Shown: positions 21,919 through 31,352 of the stretch, one piece after another
Layout: each line of letters opens with the position of its first letter
How positions within the stretch are numbered: the stretch's first letter is position 1
Origin: a virus
Virus record (IMG/VR): IMGVR_UViG_3300017731_000019
Location: 1 to 31,421 of that record
DNA: 31,421 bases
Reading direction: 5' to 3' (one strand)
Made by a program: the position numbers and the translations under genes
Notes under the pieces: model-generated
Database searches by the model: none
The model's input: only the letters and a program-made list of their open reading frames with translations
What the model was told of the DNA's origin: nothing

Positions 21919-24900
21919 ATGACTAAACAAGAATACGTAGCAAGTTTAATAAGACAAGGCAACCTAAGTAGTCAAAAAATGTATGAGATGACTAAGGCTT
22001 GGGAAGCTGAAAATGCTGAACCAGAAGTAGAAGTAGAAGAGGTAAAGACAAACGATCCTGCTGTAAATGCGGAGACCAATGCAGGATCGAAAAAGAAATC
22101 GGTCTCAAAATCGGAAGATACTTCATCGGAATTATCAGAAGAAGAAAAAGCAGAAATAGCCGCTAAAGCTAAAGAAAGAACAAAAAGAATAAACTCTTTG
22201 TATCTTAAGTATAATGAAGACGGTAATCAAGCTGTTTCTGAAGAAGAAAAAACTAAATGGTTAGATAATAACACTAAACTACATAGTAACGAAGAAGTAC
22301 AAGCAATTCATGATGAATCTAGTTGGACAGATTGGTCTTTAGGATTACTTCCGTTTTACGACTCTCAAGCAGAAATAGCTGAAGAAATGCAACAAGATGA
22401 AGAACTGCAGAAGTTTAAATATAATCAAGCAAATAAAAATTATATACAACAATCACAAGAAATAACTGCAGATAAAAACTTGTCTCAAGAGGAGAAAGAG
22501 AAAAAACTAGAAGAAATTAAACCTCCACCTTTAGTAGAAGATGTTGAGCAAGAAGTGGAAGTACAGGATACAGGTGATCAATGGAAAGATGCTTCAACTA
22601 CTTTAAGTACAAAGACAGATGAAGAATTAAAAACATCTCCACTTTTTCAAACAGACGGTAAATTTGATCCTAAAAAATTAGAAGATTACAAAAATTTTAT
22701 AGAGTTAAATGATTATAGAGAGCAGTTAAGTAATACTCCTATGAAAATAAGAGGAAAAGACAATACAGCTTTTAACATGCTTTATAAAAAGCTAACAGAC
22801 AAATACGGTGAACCTACTACAGATGAGCATGGAAATGAGTTACCACCTAATATGCGTCCAGCTTATCTTGGTAAACATTTAGATAGTCTTAAAGTAGATA
22901 TAACTAAAGATTACGATAAACTACTTGATGAAGATAAAGAATTAAAAAAAGAAGAAGGTTTTTTTGACAAAGAATATTATTTACAAAAAATATCAACAAA
23001 ACAAGCTAATCCTGAAGCTGTAACAACAGCTCTTTCTTATTTACCTCAAGATTTTGCTGGAATTGAAAGTGGAGAAGAGTTGGATAAGATAATGAAAGAA
23101 TCTTATGCTAATTTTGTTAAAGATGATCCAATTTTAAAAGCTGAATGGAATTCAATACAAAAAGCAGCTCAAGGAAGAATAAAAGCTTATCAAGATGAAA
23201 TATTAAAAACAGCTGACTTAACAACTGAAGAAGGTGTTGCTGCGGCTAACTCTAAGCTTGAAGCTTATGCTAAAAAAATTACACTAGATATTTTTGAAAA
23301 TTCAGACGGATACAATAAGAGAATAGCTGACTTAGGCTTGGTAATGGATAACGCAATGGCCAAGGTAAACACTGCTTATGAAAGAGACCAACGTCCTTGG
23401 TACGATGTTTTATCAATTTCTGATGCGTTAAGAGGTGGGAACACTGGCATTGAGGGTGATGATGGTATACCTTTTAATAATACTTTAGCAAATTTAATTG
23501 AAAGTATTGGTAAAGGTGGTGTGAATTTAGTTAGTTCAGGTAAAAAAGCTTGGGCAAGTGTAGAAGCGAAAGGTGTTAGACAGGTTCAACGTGAAATAGA
23601 TGACATTAATGAAAGGTATGAAAAAGGCGAAATAGACGAAAAAACCAGAGATCAATTATTAAATAGTAAAAGAGGAGGAAAAGGTCAATTTAATTCTTTA
23701 ATAGAAGAATTAATGGAAGATAAAAAAGATGTAGAAAAATTATTTGATAGTATTCAAGATGACGAAGCTTATACTAATTTATTTAATACAGCTGATTTAT
23801 CGGATGGTATTAGTTTTCAAGAAGCTATATTTACAACAGGAGAAGCATTACCACAAATTGGTTTAGCTGTTGCTGGTACTCTTACAGGTAATCCAGTTAT
23901 GGCTGGTTTAGGAACTGCTGCAATGTTTACTCAAATGTATGGAGATAATTATTGGTCAGCTTATCAAGAGGGTATTCAAATGGATGCTAAAGCTATGGGT
24001 ATTGACTTAAACGCTTTGTCTCCTGAAGAAAGAAGAGAGTTTGAATTAAATGCTCTTAATGAAGGTAAGCATGCTAACATGGCTACTTCCGCAGCGTTTG
24101 CTGCTGTTATGACAGCTGCTGAACAATTTGGTGCTAATAAAATTTTAAAGCAAACAGAAAAAGCTTTAGGATTAGGAACTGGAGGATTAGTATCTTTTTA
24201 TAAAGGATCTTGGAGAGAAGGTGGTGAGGCATTATTAAGAGGAGCTTTGAATAAAGCAGAAGCTGGTGCTACAGAATTTGCTACAGAATGGGCTCAAGAA
24301 GTATTAGGTCAAATAGGTACAGGTTTACAAACAACAGGTAGAATCGGAGATCAATTAGATTGGGGAGCTTCATTAGAAGCTGGTAAAGCTGGTGGTGTAG
24401 TTGGTGTTATGATACCGTTTGCTAAAGCTGTTAGTCAACAATCAGCTGTAGAAATAAGAAACGTATCAAGAGATGTAGCTATAAAATTTGCTCCAAACTC
24501 TAAATACGGTAAGTTTGCTATTGAATCAGAAAAATATTTTGAAGCTGCTCAAACAAATTTAAATAACAAACTAAAAAATAATCAGCTAACAAAACAACAG
24601 TATCAAGAAGAATCTCAAAACCTATCAGATGTTAGAAATTCTCGTTTAAAAATAGATCCAAACGCTGGTCCAGATATTAGAGCTAGACAATTAGATTTAA
24701 TGGTTGAGCGTAATCAGTTAACGCGTGAGATTAAAAAGATGGACGATCCTGATTTAACAGTTGAACAACAGGAAAGATTAAACCAAGTTAAAACTCAATT
24801 AAGAGAAGTTGTAGCTGAGCAAAACCTATATAATAAATCTGGACAAGTTAGAAAAATGATTCAGAACGCTGGGAAGAAAGATGCTCAAGGTAACCCAATG

Positions 24901-27900
24901 ATTGAGTTTAGAGATGTTCAGACAGCTAAAGAAACTCAAGAAGTTGCTGATCAATTAGAAAAAGAAGGATATACTAAAGCCGCAACAAGTGCTGCTCATG
25001 GCGTGCAAATGATAAATGAAAAAACTGGGAAAGAAGTTTTACTTATAAATAATGAAGTAGCTTCTGGTAAAGGTGGTTTTGTAGGTAATGTTAATGTAGG
25101 AGCTCATGAATTTCTACATAGTGTTTTAAAGAAAACTTTACAAAATAATCCAGACGCAGCGATAGAAATGTCTAATGAAATGCGTGGTCATTTTAAGAAA
25201 TTATTAGACAGTGGAAAATTAGACATGAACTCTGAGTATGCTTTAAATCTACAGCAATACATGGATAAACCTCCAGCTGAGTTTGCAGAAGAAGCTATGA
25301 CATTATTTGCAGATGGTTTAGCAAATGGAGATATAGTTTTAAATGAAAGTAATTTACAAAAAATTAAAGATGTTTTAAGAAGGTTAATGCAATCGTTAGG
25401 TATTAAAAATGTAGAGTTTAATACAGGTAAAGATGTAGTTAACTTTTTAAAAGATTATAATAAAAGCGTTGAAAGAGGTAAACTAAACAGAGCTCAAAAG
25501 AAATTATTAGATAAATCTGCTAAAGGAAAATTATTAACAAAAGAATCTAAAGATACAAAAGAATCTAAAGATACAAAACCTAAGAAATCTAAAGCTGCTC
25601 CTAAAAAACCTAGAAAAGCTCAAAGAGAAGATCCATACCGTGATGCAAAAACTAAAAAGGAAGCAAAAGCTATAGAGAGAAGAAGAAGAAAAAAATTAAA
25701 AGAATGGATTGATGGAGATCCAAAACTAGAAGCAACATTTGCAGATTGGATTGGAGGAACTAAATATTCAAAAGCTCGTGAAACAGCTGGAATACCTCAA
25801 GCAGAATTAGATGCTATGACACCTAATCAAAGACGAGCATTAGAAGGATATTTACCTTATGAGTATAGAAAAATACCAGGCCAAGGTATGGAAGTAGTCT
25901 CTCAATTTGTGGGTAAAGGAGAAGCAGTGGCAGCGTTAAAGAAAATGATGGGGCAGACTAGAGATGGTTGGATGGGTATGACAAAAGAAAAATATTCTAT
26001 AGCTAGAACTAAACAAACACCACTTGAGGCTATAAATGATTTAATACCATCTGAGATAAAGACTAAAGATCAATTTGATACTTTCATGCGGGATAATAAA
26101 TCAGCTAAAGCAATTGCAGACGCGTTAATGCCTGGTGGAGTTATAAATAATCTTATAAGATCTCAAGAAACTAGTAGAGAGCAAGGTGATAAAATGATTG
26201 ATGAGATGTATGAACGTATATTCAACTTCAATCCTGAGGCGAAAAGAACTGATGGCACTACTGTAGGACCAAAAGGATTTGGTGAAGCAATATTTGCTAA
26301 TAGCAGATTTGCTAAAATGGTGGCAAATAAAGCGTTGTTCCAAGAAAGCGAAAAGAAAAAGCAAGAAAAGAGACAAGATGACACTACTAAACAAATAGTA
26401 GATAAAGGCGAAGTTTTAGATCTTGGTCCTGCTAATGAAGGTTATGTGTTGGCTCAAAAACCTAGTAAAACTACAGGTTTAGATTCAAAAACTGAAGATG
26501 CTATTACTAAAGCTGTAAATAAGACTTTTAAAGGAGAAGACATTAGATTTGCAGATACTAGAAACATACCTCAAGAAGTAGCTGACATTTATGGTAAAAT
26601 GTTTGGAATAAATCCAGAAACAATAGTTAATAAGAAAAGAAATTTTCAAACAACTGATGCAGAAGGTTTAACTAAAGCTAAACAATTCTTACTTAAAAAC
26701 GCAAAGAATGATTTTGATAGATTGCCAAAAGTTCAAGATGATACTGGTAGAGGTACATTTGTTCCTAAAAATGTAAAAGATGCTTTATATACTGATGGCA
26801 AATTAACCGGTAGTTTAAAAGATTACATGGATCTTATTAGAGAAAAACCAGTTAAACCTATATATAGAGATCGTGTTGGTCAAACTATTAGAGGATTATT
26901 AGGATTACATATTAGAAATCGTGTACTTGAAACAGCACAACCCGTTCAAGGTAAAAGAATACAATCAGGTGCTAAGTTTAGTATTGCTAGAAAAAAATTA
27001 ACAGGTACAAAAGCTATTAACGCTTTGTTAGAAGAAAAAGGTAATGTTGAAACTAATCTAGAAAGAAGAGTTATTAACAATAAAGATTTTGTTGAGGATT
27101 TTGAAAATAAATCAGGATTACCAATTTTTATAACTCAAAAATCTAGTAATTTTACCAATGGTAAAAAAGCTGGAGGTAAAGGTAACGACTTAGTTATAAC
27201 GGAAGAGCAGCATAACAAACCTGCGCAACAAAAAGCTAATAAGCTAGCTATTGCTAAAGGTACTAGTTATAGTCTTCGTGATGCTAGTAAAAAAGCAGCA
27301 GCAAAGTCTGATTTTGAGAAAAAAGATCAAAAATATAAAGACGAAAAAGGTAAAACTAAAACTAGAAAAGTTTATGTTACTAGTCAAATAAATGTAGTTA
27401 CAGGTAAACCATTTACATCTCAAGAATTAAAAGATATTGAACTTGTTATGGGAGGTAAAAACCTTGCTAACATTGAAAAAAATCTTGAAAATGAAGCTGC
27501 TTTAAAAAGAGGTCAAGCTTTGATTATTAATATCATGGCTGCCCAGTATAAAAAATTAAAATCAAATCCCAAAACAGCAGCAGAAGCAGATGTTCTATTA
27601 CAAAACTATAAAGAATTACTTTATAATAGTAATTTAAATAGTAATATGGGTAGAAACATGGCTGCTACTATAGGTAAAGAAAAAGGAATTGGAAAAGGTA
27701 ATAAAACAGAAGAGCATACTTATCAAGCTATTAATTTTGCTTATAGAACTTTAGAGGCTATAAGTGATATAACAAACCCTCATTACGAAGCAAATTTAAA
27801 GGGTTGGACTAAATGGGCTGGTAATAATTATTATCAAATAATTTTAACTAAAAAAACTGATAAAACATTAGATCAAACATATGACAAAGATATATTTGAT

Positions 27901-30900
27901 GCGGGTAAAGATTTAACTAAATATAATCCTAAATCCAAAGAATATCCTTTGTTAAAAGAAGCACTAGATAACGCTTTTGAAACCGGTGATTGGAGTAGCA
28001 TACCTGATTCGGATGTTAGATATTTTAACCCATATGTAAGTATTAATCCTAATACAAATTACCGTAATGATGTAACCTACGCAAAATATTATGATGTAGA
28101 AGTACCAAAGAAATTACTGAAAAATGCTAACGCTGTACTAGCTCAAAAACAAGCTTTATATAGAATAACATCTAAGACTATGCGTCCGGCTAGTGCAAAA
28201 GCTCAATTAACATTAAAACTTAAAATTGCTACAGCTAAAGAGTCTAGAGCTAGGGTTAATAGTAAAGTAGCTAGTCAAATTTTAAAACCAAATCAAACTA
28301 CTCAAGATCAAAAAAGAATAATGTTAACTTCTCTTGACACAAAAGTTAATGCTTTTAAAATAGATCCAGAACCTAAAGGTATAAGTGTTTTTGATTTTGA
28401 TGATACATTAGCTAAAACAAAAGAAAAAGTTATAGTTATTGATAAAAATGGTAAACGTAGTAAAATATCTGCTAGTCAATTTGCTGTTGACGCTGTCACA
28501 CTTGAAAAACAAGGTGCTGAATTTGATTTTAGTAACTTTGAAGGAGTATCTAAAGGAACTAAAAAAGGTCCATTAGCAGATCTTGCTTTAAAAAGACAAG
28601 ATAAGTTTGGTAGTAGTAATATATTTGTATTAACCGCTAGACCTCAAGTTGCTGCTACATCAATAAAAACATTTTTAGATGGTATAGGATTAAATATACC
28701 TTTAGATAATATAACTGGTTTAGAAGATGGATCTGCTCAAGCTAAAGCAGATTGGGTTTTAAATAAAACAGCAGAAGGATTTAATGATTTTTATTTTGCT
28801 GATGATTCTTTTGCTAATGTTGCTGGTGTTAAAGCTGTGTTGGATGGAGTTGATGTTAAAAACAAAGTACATTTAGCTAAACAAAGTAAAGCTCGTAAAT
28901 TAAATAAAGATTTTAATAAAATATTAGAAGAAGTAACTGGAACTAAAGCATATAAAAAATATTCTACAGTTAGAGCTAGATTAGAAGGAAAGAAAAAAGA
29001 TGGAGGACTTGGTAAAAGAGTTGCAAGACAATTTACGATAACCCCATCAGCTGATGATTTTGCTGGTTTAACATATGCTTTTAGAGGAGTAGGTGAACAA
29101 GGTAATAGACATCAAGCATGGATAGAGAAAAATCTTATAAAACCTTATAATAAAGCAGAACTTGAATTAATGACTGCTAAAATAACTCTTGCTAACGATT
29201 TTGCTGCTCTTAAAAAACAATTTCCTAGTCTAAAAACTAAAAGAAACATGGCTGGGATTAAAAGAAATCCTTTATTAGATCAAATAGGTGTTGGACCATA
29301 TACTAAATCACAAGCAGTAAGAGTATATATGTGGGCAAAGCAAGGTATGGATATTGAAGGTATGTCTAAAAGAGATGTTAATGCTTTGGTTAAAGCTGTT
29401 AAAGCAGATAATGAATTACAAGTGTTTGCAGATGAGGTTATATTAATTATGAAAGACGGTAAATACCCACCACCATCAAAAAATTGGTTGGCTGGAGATA
29501 TGAAGTCTGACATATTAAACGTTTTAGACAAAGGATTTAGACAAAAACTGATGGCTGAGTTTAATGAAAACGCAGATATTGTATTTAGTCCAGAAAATTT
29601 AAACAAACTAGAAGCTTTATACGGTAGTACATATGTAGAGGCTTTACGTGATTCTTTAAGAAGAATGAAATCTGGTAGTAATAGACCAGTTTATCAAGGT
29701 GGAGGATCACGTATGGTTAATGATATGCTTGACTGGCTTAACGCATCGGTTGGTGTTACAATGTTTATAAATCAAAAATCTGGATTACTTCAAACACTGT
29801 CTGCGGTAAATTTCATAAATTGGGGTGATAATAATATATATGCAGCTGCCAAAGCTTTTGCAAGTAAAGATTATTTCCCAACAGTATTAAAACTATTAAA
29901 CTCTGATTACTTAGTAAATAGACGTGATGGTTTAAAAATCAACGTAAATGAGGCTGAGTTAGTTGATGCTGGTAGACAAGGTGGTTTCCAAGGTATGGTA
30001 AGCTACTTGCTTGATAAAGGTTTTATTATTACTAGAATAATGGATAGTTTAGCTATCGCAAGTGGTGGAGCTACATTTTTTATAAATAGGAAAGCTGCAA
30101 TGCAGAAAAGAGTTAATCCAGAAACTGGGAAATTATATACAGAATCAGAAGCTGACGCAAAAGCTTTTGAGGATTTTTATGCAATTGCAGAAGAAACTCA
30201 ACAATCTAGTAATCCAAGTAAAATATCACAACAACAAGCTAGTATAGCTGGACGTGTTTTATTATCTTTCCAAAACGTTACAATGCAGTTTAATAGAAAG
30301 ACTAAAAAATCTATATTAGATTTTGTTAAAAGACGTAGAAAACCAGGTATGACTCAACGTGAAAGTGATATGAGTAACCTTTCAAGCGTAATGTATTACG
30401 TTGGTATGCAGAACTTAATATTCCACTCTTTACAACAAGCTTTATTTGGAATGTTATTTGAGGGAGATGAAGAAGAAGAGAAAGGAAGAGTAGCAAGTGT
30501 GGCAAATAGCATGTTAGATTCTTTATTATATGGTCTTGGATTTGGTGGCGCAGGTATTGCTACAATTAAAAATCTTGTAATGAGAATGTACGATGAAACG
30601 CAAAAGAAATCTCCAGATTATGAAGATCCACTTTGGGATATATTTGATGTATCTCCAGTTATAGATAGTAAAATTAGAAAACTTAGACAAGCTGCTAAAT
30701 CTTTTAGTTGGAACATGAAAGAAATAAAAAGAAGAGGTTGGAGTTTAGATAATCCTGCATATTTAGCTATTTCACAAATTATATCTGCGGCTTTTAATTT
30801 ACCTATGGATCGTGTAATGACTCTAACAAACAATATGCGTAATGCAATGGATGAAAACACTAGAATGTGGCAAAAAATAGCTTTAGTTTTAGGTTGGTCT

Positions 30901-31140
30901 CCTTATATTTTAGGTTTACCTTACTGGGGAAGACAAAGCACAATAGATCAAGAAGCAAAAGAAGACGAAAAATTAAAAGAAAATTATAAAAAATCAATTC
31001 AAGTAGTAAAAAAGAAAGGATTTACTAAAAAAATCCCATTATCAGGACCAAATCATTATAAGCCGACAGGGGTATATGGTGTTGATTATATGCAAGTAGA
31101 AAAACCTGACGGCACAATTCAATATTATGTAAAACCATGA
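21919..31140 (+). CDS. Giant multidomain internal virion protein (3,073 aa)
   Basis: At 3,073 residues this is more than twice T7 gp16 and sits last in the gp14-gp15-gp16-like series, so it is probably ejected with DNA. The N-terminus (1-120) is acidic and helical. Hydrophobic, Gly/Ala-rich stretches at about 645-675, 721-737 and 822-836 could be membrane-active. Residues about 1005-1175 hold a zincin-like HEFLH motif (1063-1067), followed by a Lys/Arg-rich linker (1205-1260). Residues about 2155-2320 are a HAD-type phosphatase domain. The C-terminal 700 residues contain GNRHQAW, INWGDNNIY and EETQQSSNPSKISQQQ (2758-2773), typical of large marine-phage virion proteins. Motifs K[FY]SxxR at 1282, 1358, 1686 and 2347 may be processing sites. 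No transglycosylase motif was found. It overlaps the next gene by ATGA. Confidence 0.8.
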   Translation: MTKQEYVASLIRQGNLSSQKMYEMTKAWEAENAEPEVEVEEVKTNDPAVNAETNAGSKKKSVSKSEDTSSELSEEEKAEIAAKAKERTKRINSLYLKYNEDGNQAVSEEEKTKWLDNNTKLHSNEEVQAIHDESSWTDWSLGLLPFYDSQAEIAEEMQQDEELQKFKYNQANKNYIQQSQEITADKNLSQEEKEKKLEEIKPPPLVEDVEQEVEVQDTGDQWKDASTTLSTKTDEELKTSPLFQTDGKFDPKKLEDYKNFIELNDYREQLSNTPMKIRGKDNTAFNMLYKKLTDKYGEPTTDEHGNELPPNMRPAYLGKHLDSLKVDITKDYDKLLDEDKELKKEEGFFDKEYYLQKISTKQANPEAVTTALSYLPQDFAGIESGEELDKIMKESYANFVKDDPILKAEWNSIQKAAQGRIKAYQDEILKTADLTTEEGVAAANSKLEAYAKKITLDIFENSDGYNKRIADLGLVMDNAMAKVNTAYERDQRPWYDVLSISDALRGGNTGIEGDDGIPFNNTLANLIESIGKGGVNLVSSGKKAWASVEAKGVRQVQREIDDINERYEKGEIDEKTRDQLLNSKRGGKGQFNSLIEELMEDKKDVEKLFDSIQDDEAYTNLFNTADLSDGISFQEAIFTTGEALPQIGLAVAGTLTGNPVMAGLGTAAMFTQMYGDNYWSAYQEGIQMDAKAMGIDLNALSPEERREFELNALNEGKHANMATSAAFAAVMTAAEQFGANKILKQTEKALGLGTGGLVSFYKGSWREGGEALLRGALNKAEAGATEFATEWAQEVLGQIGTGLQTTGRIGDQLDWGASLEAGKAGGVVGVMIPFAKAVSQQSAVEIRNVSRDVAIKFAPNSKYGKFAIESEKYFEAAQTNLNNKLKNNQLTKQQYQEESQNLSDVRNSRLKIDPNAGPDIRARQLDLMVERNQLTREIKKMDDPDLTVEQQERLNQVKTQLREVVAEQNLYNKSGQVRKMIQNAGKKDAQGNPMIEFRDVQTAKETQEVADQLEKEGYTKAATSAAHGVQMINEKTGKEVLLINNEVASGKGGFVGNVNVGAHEFLHSVLKKTLQNNPDAAIEMSNEMRGHFKKLLDSGKLDMNSEYALNLQQYMDKPPAEFAEEAMTLFADGLANGDIVLNESNLQKIKDVLRRLMQSLGIKNVEFNTGKDVVNFLKDYNKSVERGKLNRAQKKLLDKSAKGKLLTKESKDTKESKDTKPKKSKAAPKKPRKAQREDPYRDAKTKKEAKAIERRRRKKLKEWIDGDPKLEATFADWIGGTKYSKARETAGIPQAELDAMTPNQRRALEGYLPYEYRKIPGQGMEVVSQFVGKGEAVAALKKMMGQTRDGWMGMTKEKYSIARTKQTPLEAINDLIPSEIKTKDQFDTFMRDNKSAKAIADALMPGGVINNLIRSQETSREQGDKMIDEMYERIFNFNPEAKRTDGTTVGPKGFGEAIFANSRFAKMVANKALFQESEKKKQEKRQDDTTKQIVDKGEVLDLGPANEGYVLAQKPSKTTGLDSKTEDAITKAVNKTFKGEDIRFADTRNIPQEVADIYGKMFGINPETIVNKKRNFQTTDAEGLTKAKQFLLKNAKNDFDRLPKVQDDTGRGTFVPKNVKDALYTDGKLTGSLKDYMDLIREKPVKPIYRDRVGQTIRGLLGLHIRNRVLETAQPVQGKRIQSGAKFSIARKKLTGTKAINALLEEKGNVETNLERRVINNKDFVEDFENKSGLPIFITQKSSNFTNGKKAGGKGNDLVITEEQHNKPAQQKANKLAIAKGTSYSLRDASKKAAAKSDFEKKDQKYKDEKGKTKTRKVYVTSQINVVTGKPFTSQELKDIELVMGGKNLANIEKNLENEAALKRGQALIINIMAAQYKKLKSNPKTAAEADVLLQNYKELLYNSNLNSNMGRNMAATIGKEKGIGKGNKTEEHTYQAINFAYRTLEAISDITNPHYEANLKGWTKWAGNNYYQIILTKKTDKTLDQTYDKDIFDAGKDLTKYNPKSKEYPLLKEALDNAFETGDWSSIPDSDVRYFNPYVSINPNTNYRNDVTYAKYYDVEVPKKLLKNANAVLAQKQALYRITSKTMRPASAKAQLTLKLKIATAKESRARVNSKVASQILKPNQTTQDQKRIMLTSLDTKVNAFKIDPEPKGISVFDFDDTLAKTKEKVIVIDKNGKRSKISASQFAVDAVTLEKQGAEFDFSNFEGVSKGTKKGPLADLALKRQDKFGSSNIFVLTARPQVAATSIKTFLDGIGLNIPLDNITGLEDGSAQAKADWVLNKTAEGFNDFYFADDSFANVAGVKAVLDGVDVKNKVHLAKQSKARKLNKDFNKILEEVTGTKAYKKYSTVRARLEGKKKDGGLGKRVARQFTITPSADDFAGLTYAFRGVGEQGNRHQAWIEKNLIKPYNKAELELMTAKITLANDFAALKKQFPSLKTKRNMAGIKRNPLLDQIGVGPYTKSQAVRVYMWAKQGMDIEGMSKRDVNALVKAVKADNELQVFADEVILIMKDGKYPPPSKNWLAGDMKSDILNVLDKGFRQKLMAEFNENADIVFSPENLNKLEALYGSTYVEALRDSLRRMKSGSNRPVYQGGGSRMVNDMLDWLNASVGVTMFINQKSGLLQTLSAVNFINWGDNNIYAAAKAFASKDYFPTVLKLLNSDYLVNRRDGLKINVNEAELVDAGRQGGFQGMVSYLLDKGFIITRIMDSLAIASGGATFFINRKAAMQKRVNPETGKLYTESEADAKAFEDFYAIAEETQQSSNPSKISQQQASIAGRVLLSFQNVTMQFNRKTKKSILDFVKRRRKPGMTQRESDMSNLSSVMYYVGMQNLIFHSLQQALFGMLFEGDEEEEKGRVASVANSMLDSLLYGLGFGGAGIATIKNLVMRMYDETQKKSPDYEDPLWDIFDVSPVIDSKIRKLRQAAKSFSWNMKEIKRRGWSLDNPAYLAISQIISAAFNLPMDRVMTLTNNMRNAMDENTRMWQKIALVLGWSPYILGLPYWGRQSTIDQEAKEDEKLKENYKKSIQVVKKKGFTKKIPLSGPNHYKPTGVYGVDYMQVEKPDGTIQYYVKP
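24931..25443 (+). other. Zincin-like (HExxH) domain in giant protein
   Basis: Residues about 1005-1175 of the giant protein form an alpha/beta region around GAHEFLHSVLKK, with H1063, E1064 and H1067 as the catalytic triad of an HExxH site. Acidic residues in AEFAEEAMTLFADG (E1121, E1124 or E1125) are candidate third zinc ligands. Such peptidase domains occur in large polyvalent phage proteins; the substrate (self or host) is not known. Confidence 0.65.
25543..25578 (+). repeat. 18-base tandem duplication in the Lys-rich linker
   Basis: The 18-base unit GAATCTAAAGATACAAAA occurs twice in a row, encoding the repeated ESKDTK in the linker that follows the zincin-like domain. It suggests a flexible, length-variable hinge. 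Confidence 0.8.
28381..28878 (+). other. HAD phosphatase-like domain in giant protein
   Basis: Residues about 2155-2320 hold all recognisable HAD motifs in order. Motif I is VFDFDDTLA (nucleophile D2159, acid/base D2161), motif II is IFVLTARPQ (T2239) and motif III is probably K2276 in AQAKADW. Motif IV is DFYFADDSF (D2295, D2296). The motif II-IV style resembles nucleotidase or polynucleotide 3'-phosphatase-type HADs. The substrate cannot be read from the sequence. Confidence 0.8.
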
Positions 31141-31352
31141 AAAATTTAATTACAATATTATTTCTATCACTATGTTTAACAGCTAACTCGCAAGAAAGAT
31201 GTGTAACGGTTAAAGTAGAAAAAATCGAGGACTACCGAGTAAGAATTACTAAAACTGATACATGTAAAAATGTTGTTACAGTAACTACTATGTTAGAAAA
31301 AGACTGGAGATCTCGTAAAAAGAAAAGAAAAAACCGTAAAAAGAAAAACTAA
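31137..31352 (+). CDS. Small secreted basic protein (71 aa)
   Basis: The ATG overlaps the stop of the giant gene by 4 bases (ATGA). The first 19 residues (MKNLITILFLSLCLTANSQ) are a classic Sec signal peptide, with cleavage expected near NSQ-ER, a pattern frequent in Bacteroidota. The mature part is short, with two Cys (C22 and C42) in a possible disulfide, and ends in a strongly basic tail (RSRKKKRKNRKKKN). There is no lipobox. Candidate roles are a periplasmic lysis accessory or a superinfection-exclusion protein; none is proven. A second signal-peptide gene follows at once. Confidence 0.65.
   Translation: MKNLITILFLSLCLTANSQERCVTVKVEKIEDYRVRITKTDTCKNVVTVTTMLEKDWRSRKKKRKNRKKKN

Noticed and set aside
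22183-22251. EF-hand-like acidic stretch near the N-terminus of the giant protein (YNEDGNQAVSEEE)
   Set aside because: Gly is in the wrong position of the 12-residue calcium loop and the required acidic ligands are not spaced correctly.
21919-31140. Lytic transglycosylase domain expected in a T7 gp16-like protein
   Set aside because: No convincing transglycosylase Glu-Ser motif or flanking sequence was recognised at either end of the giant protein.
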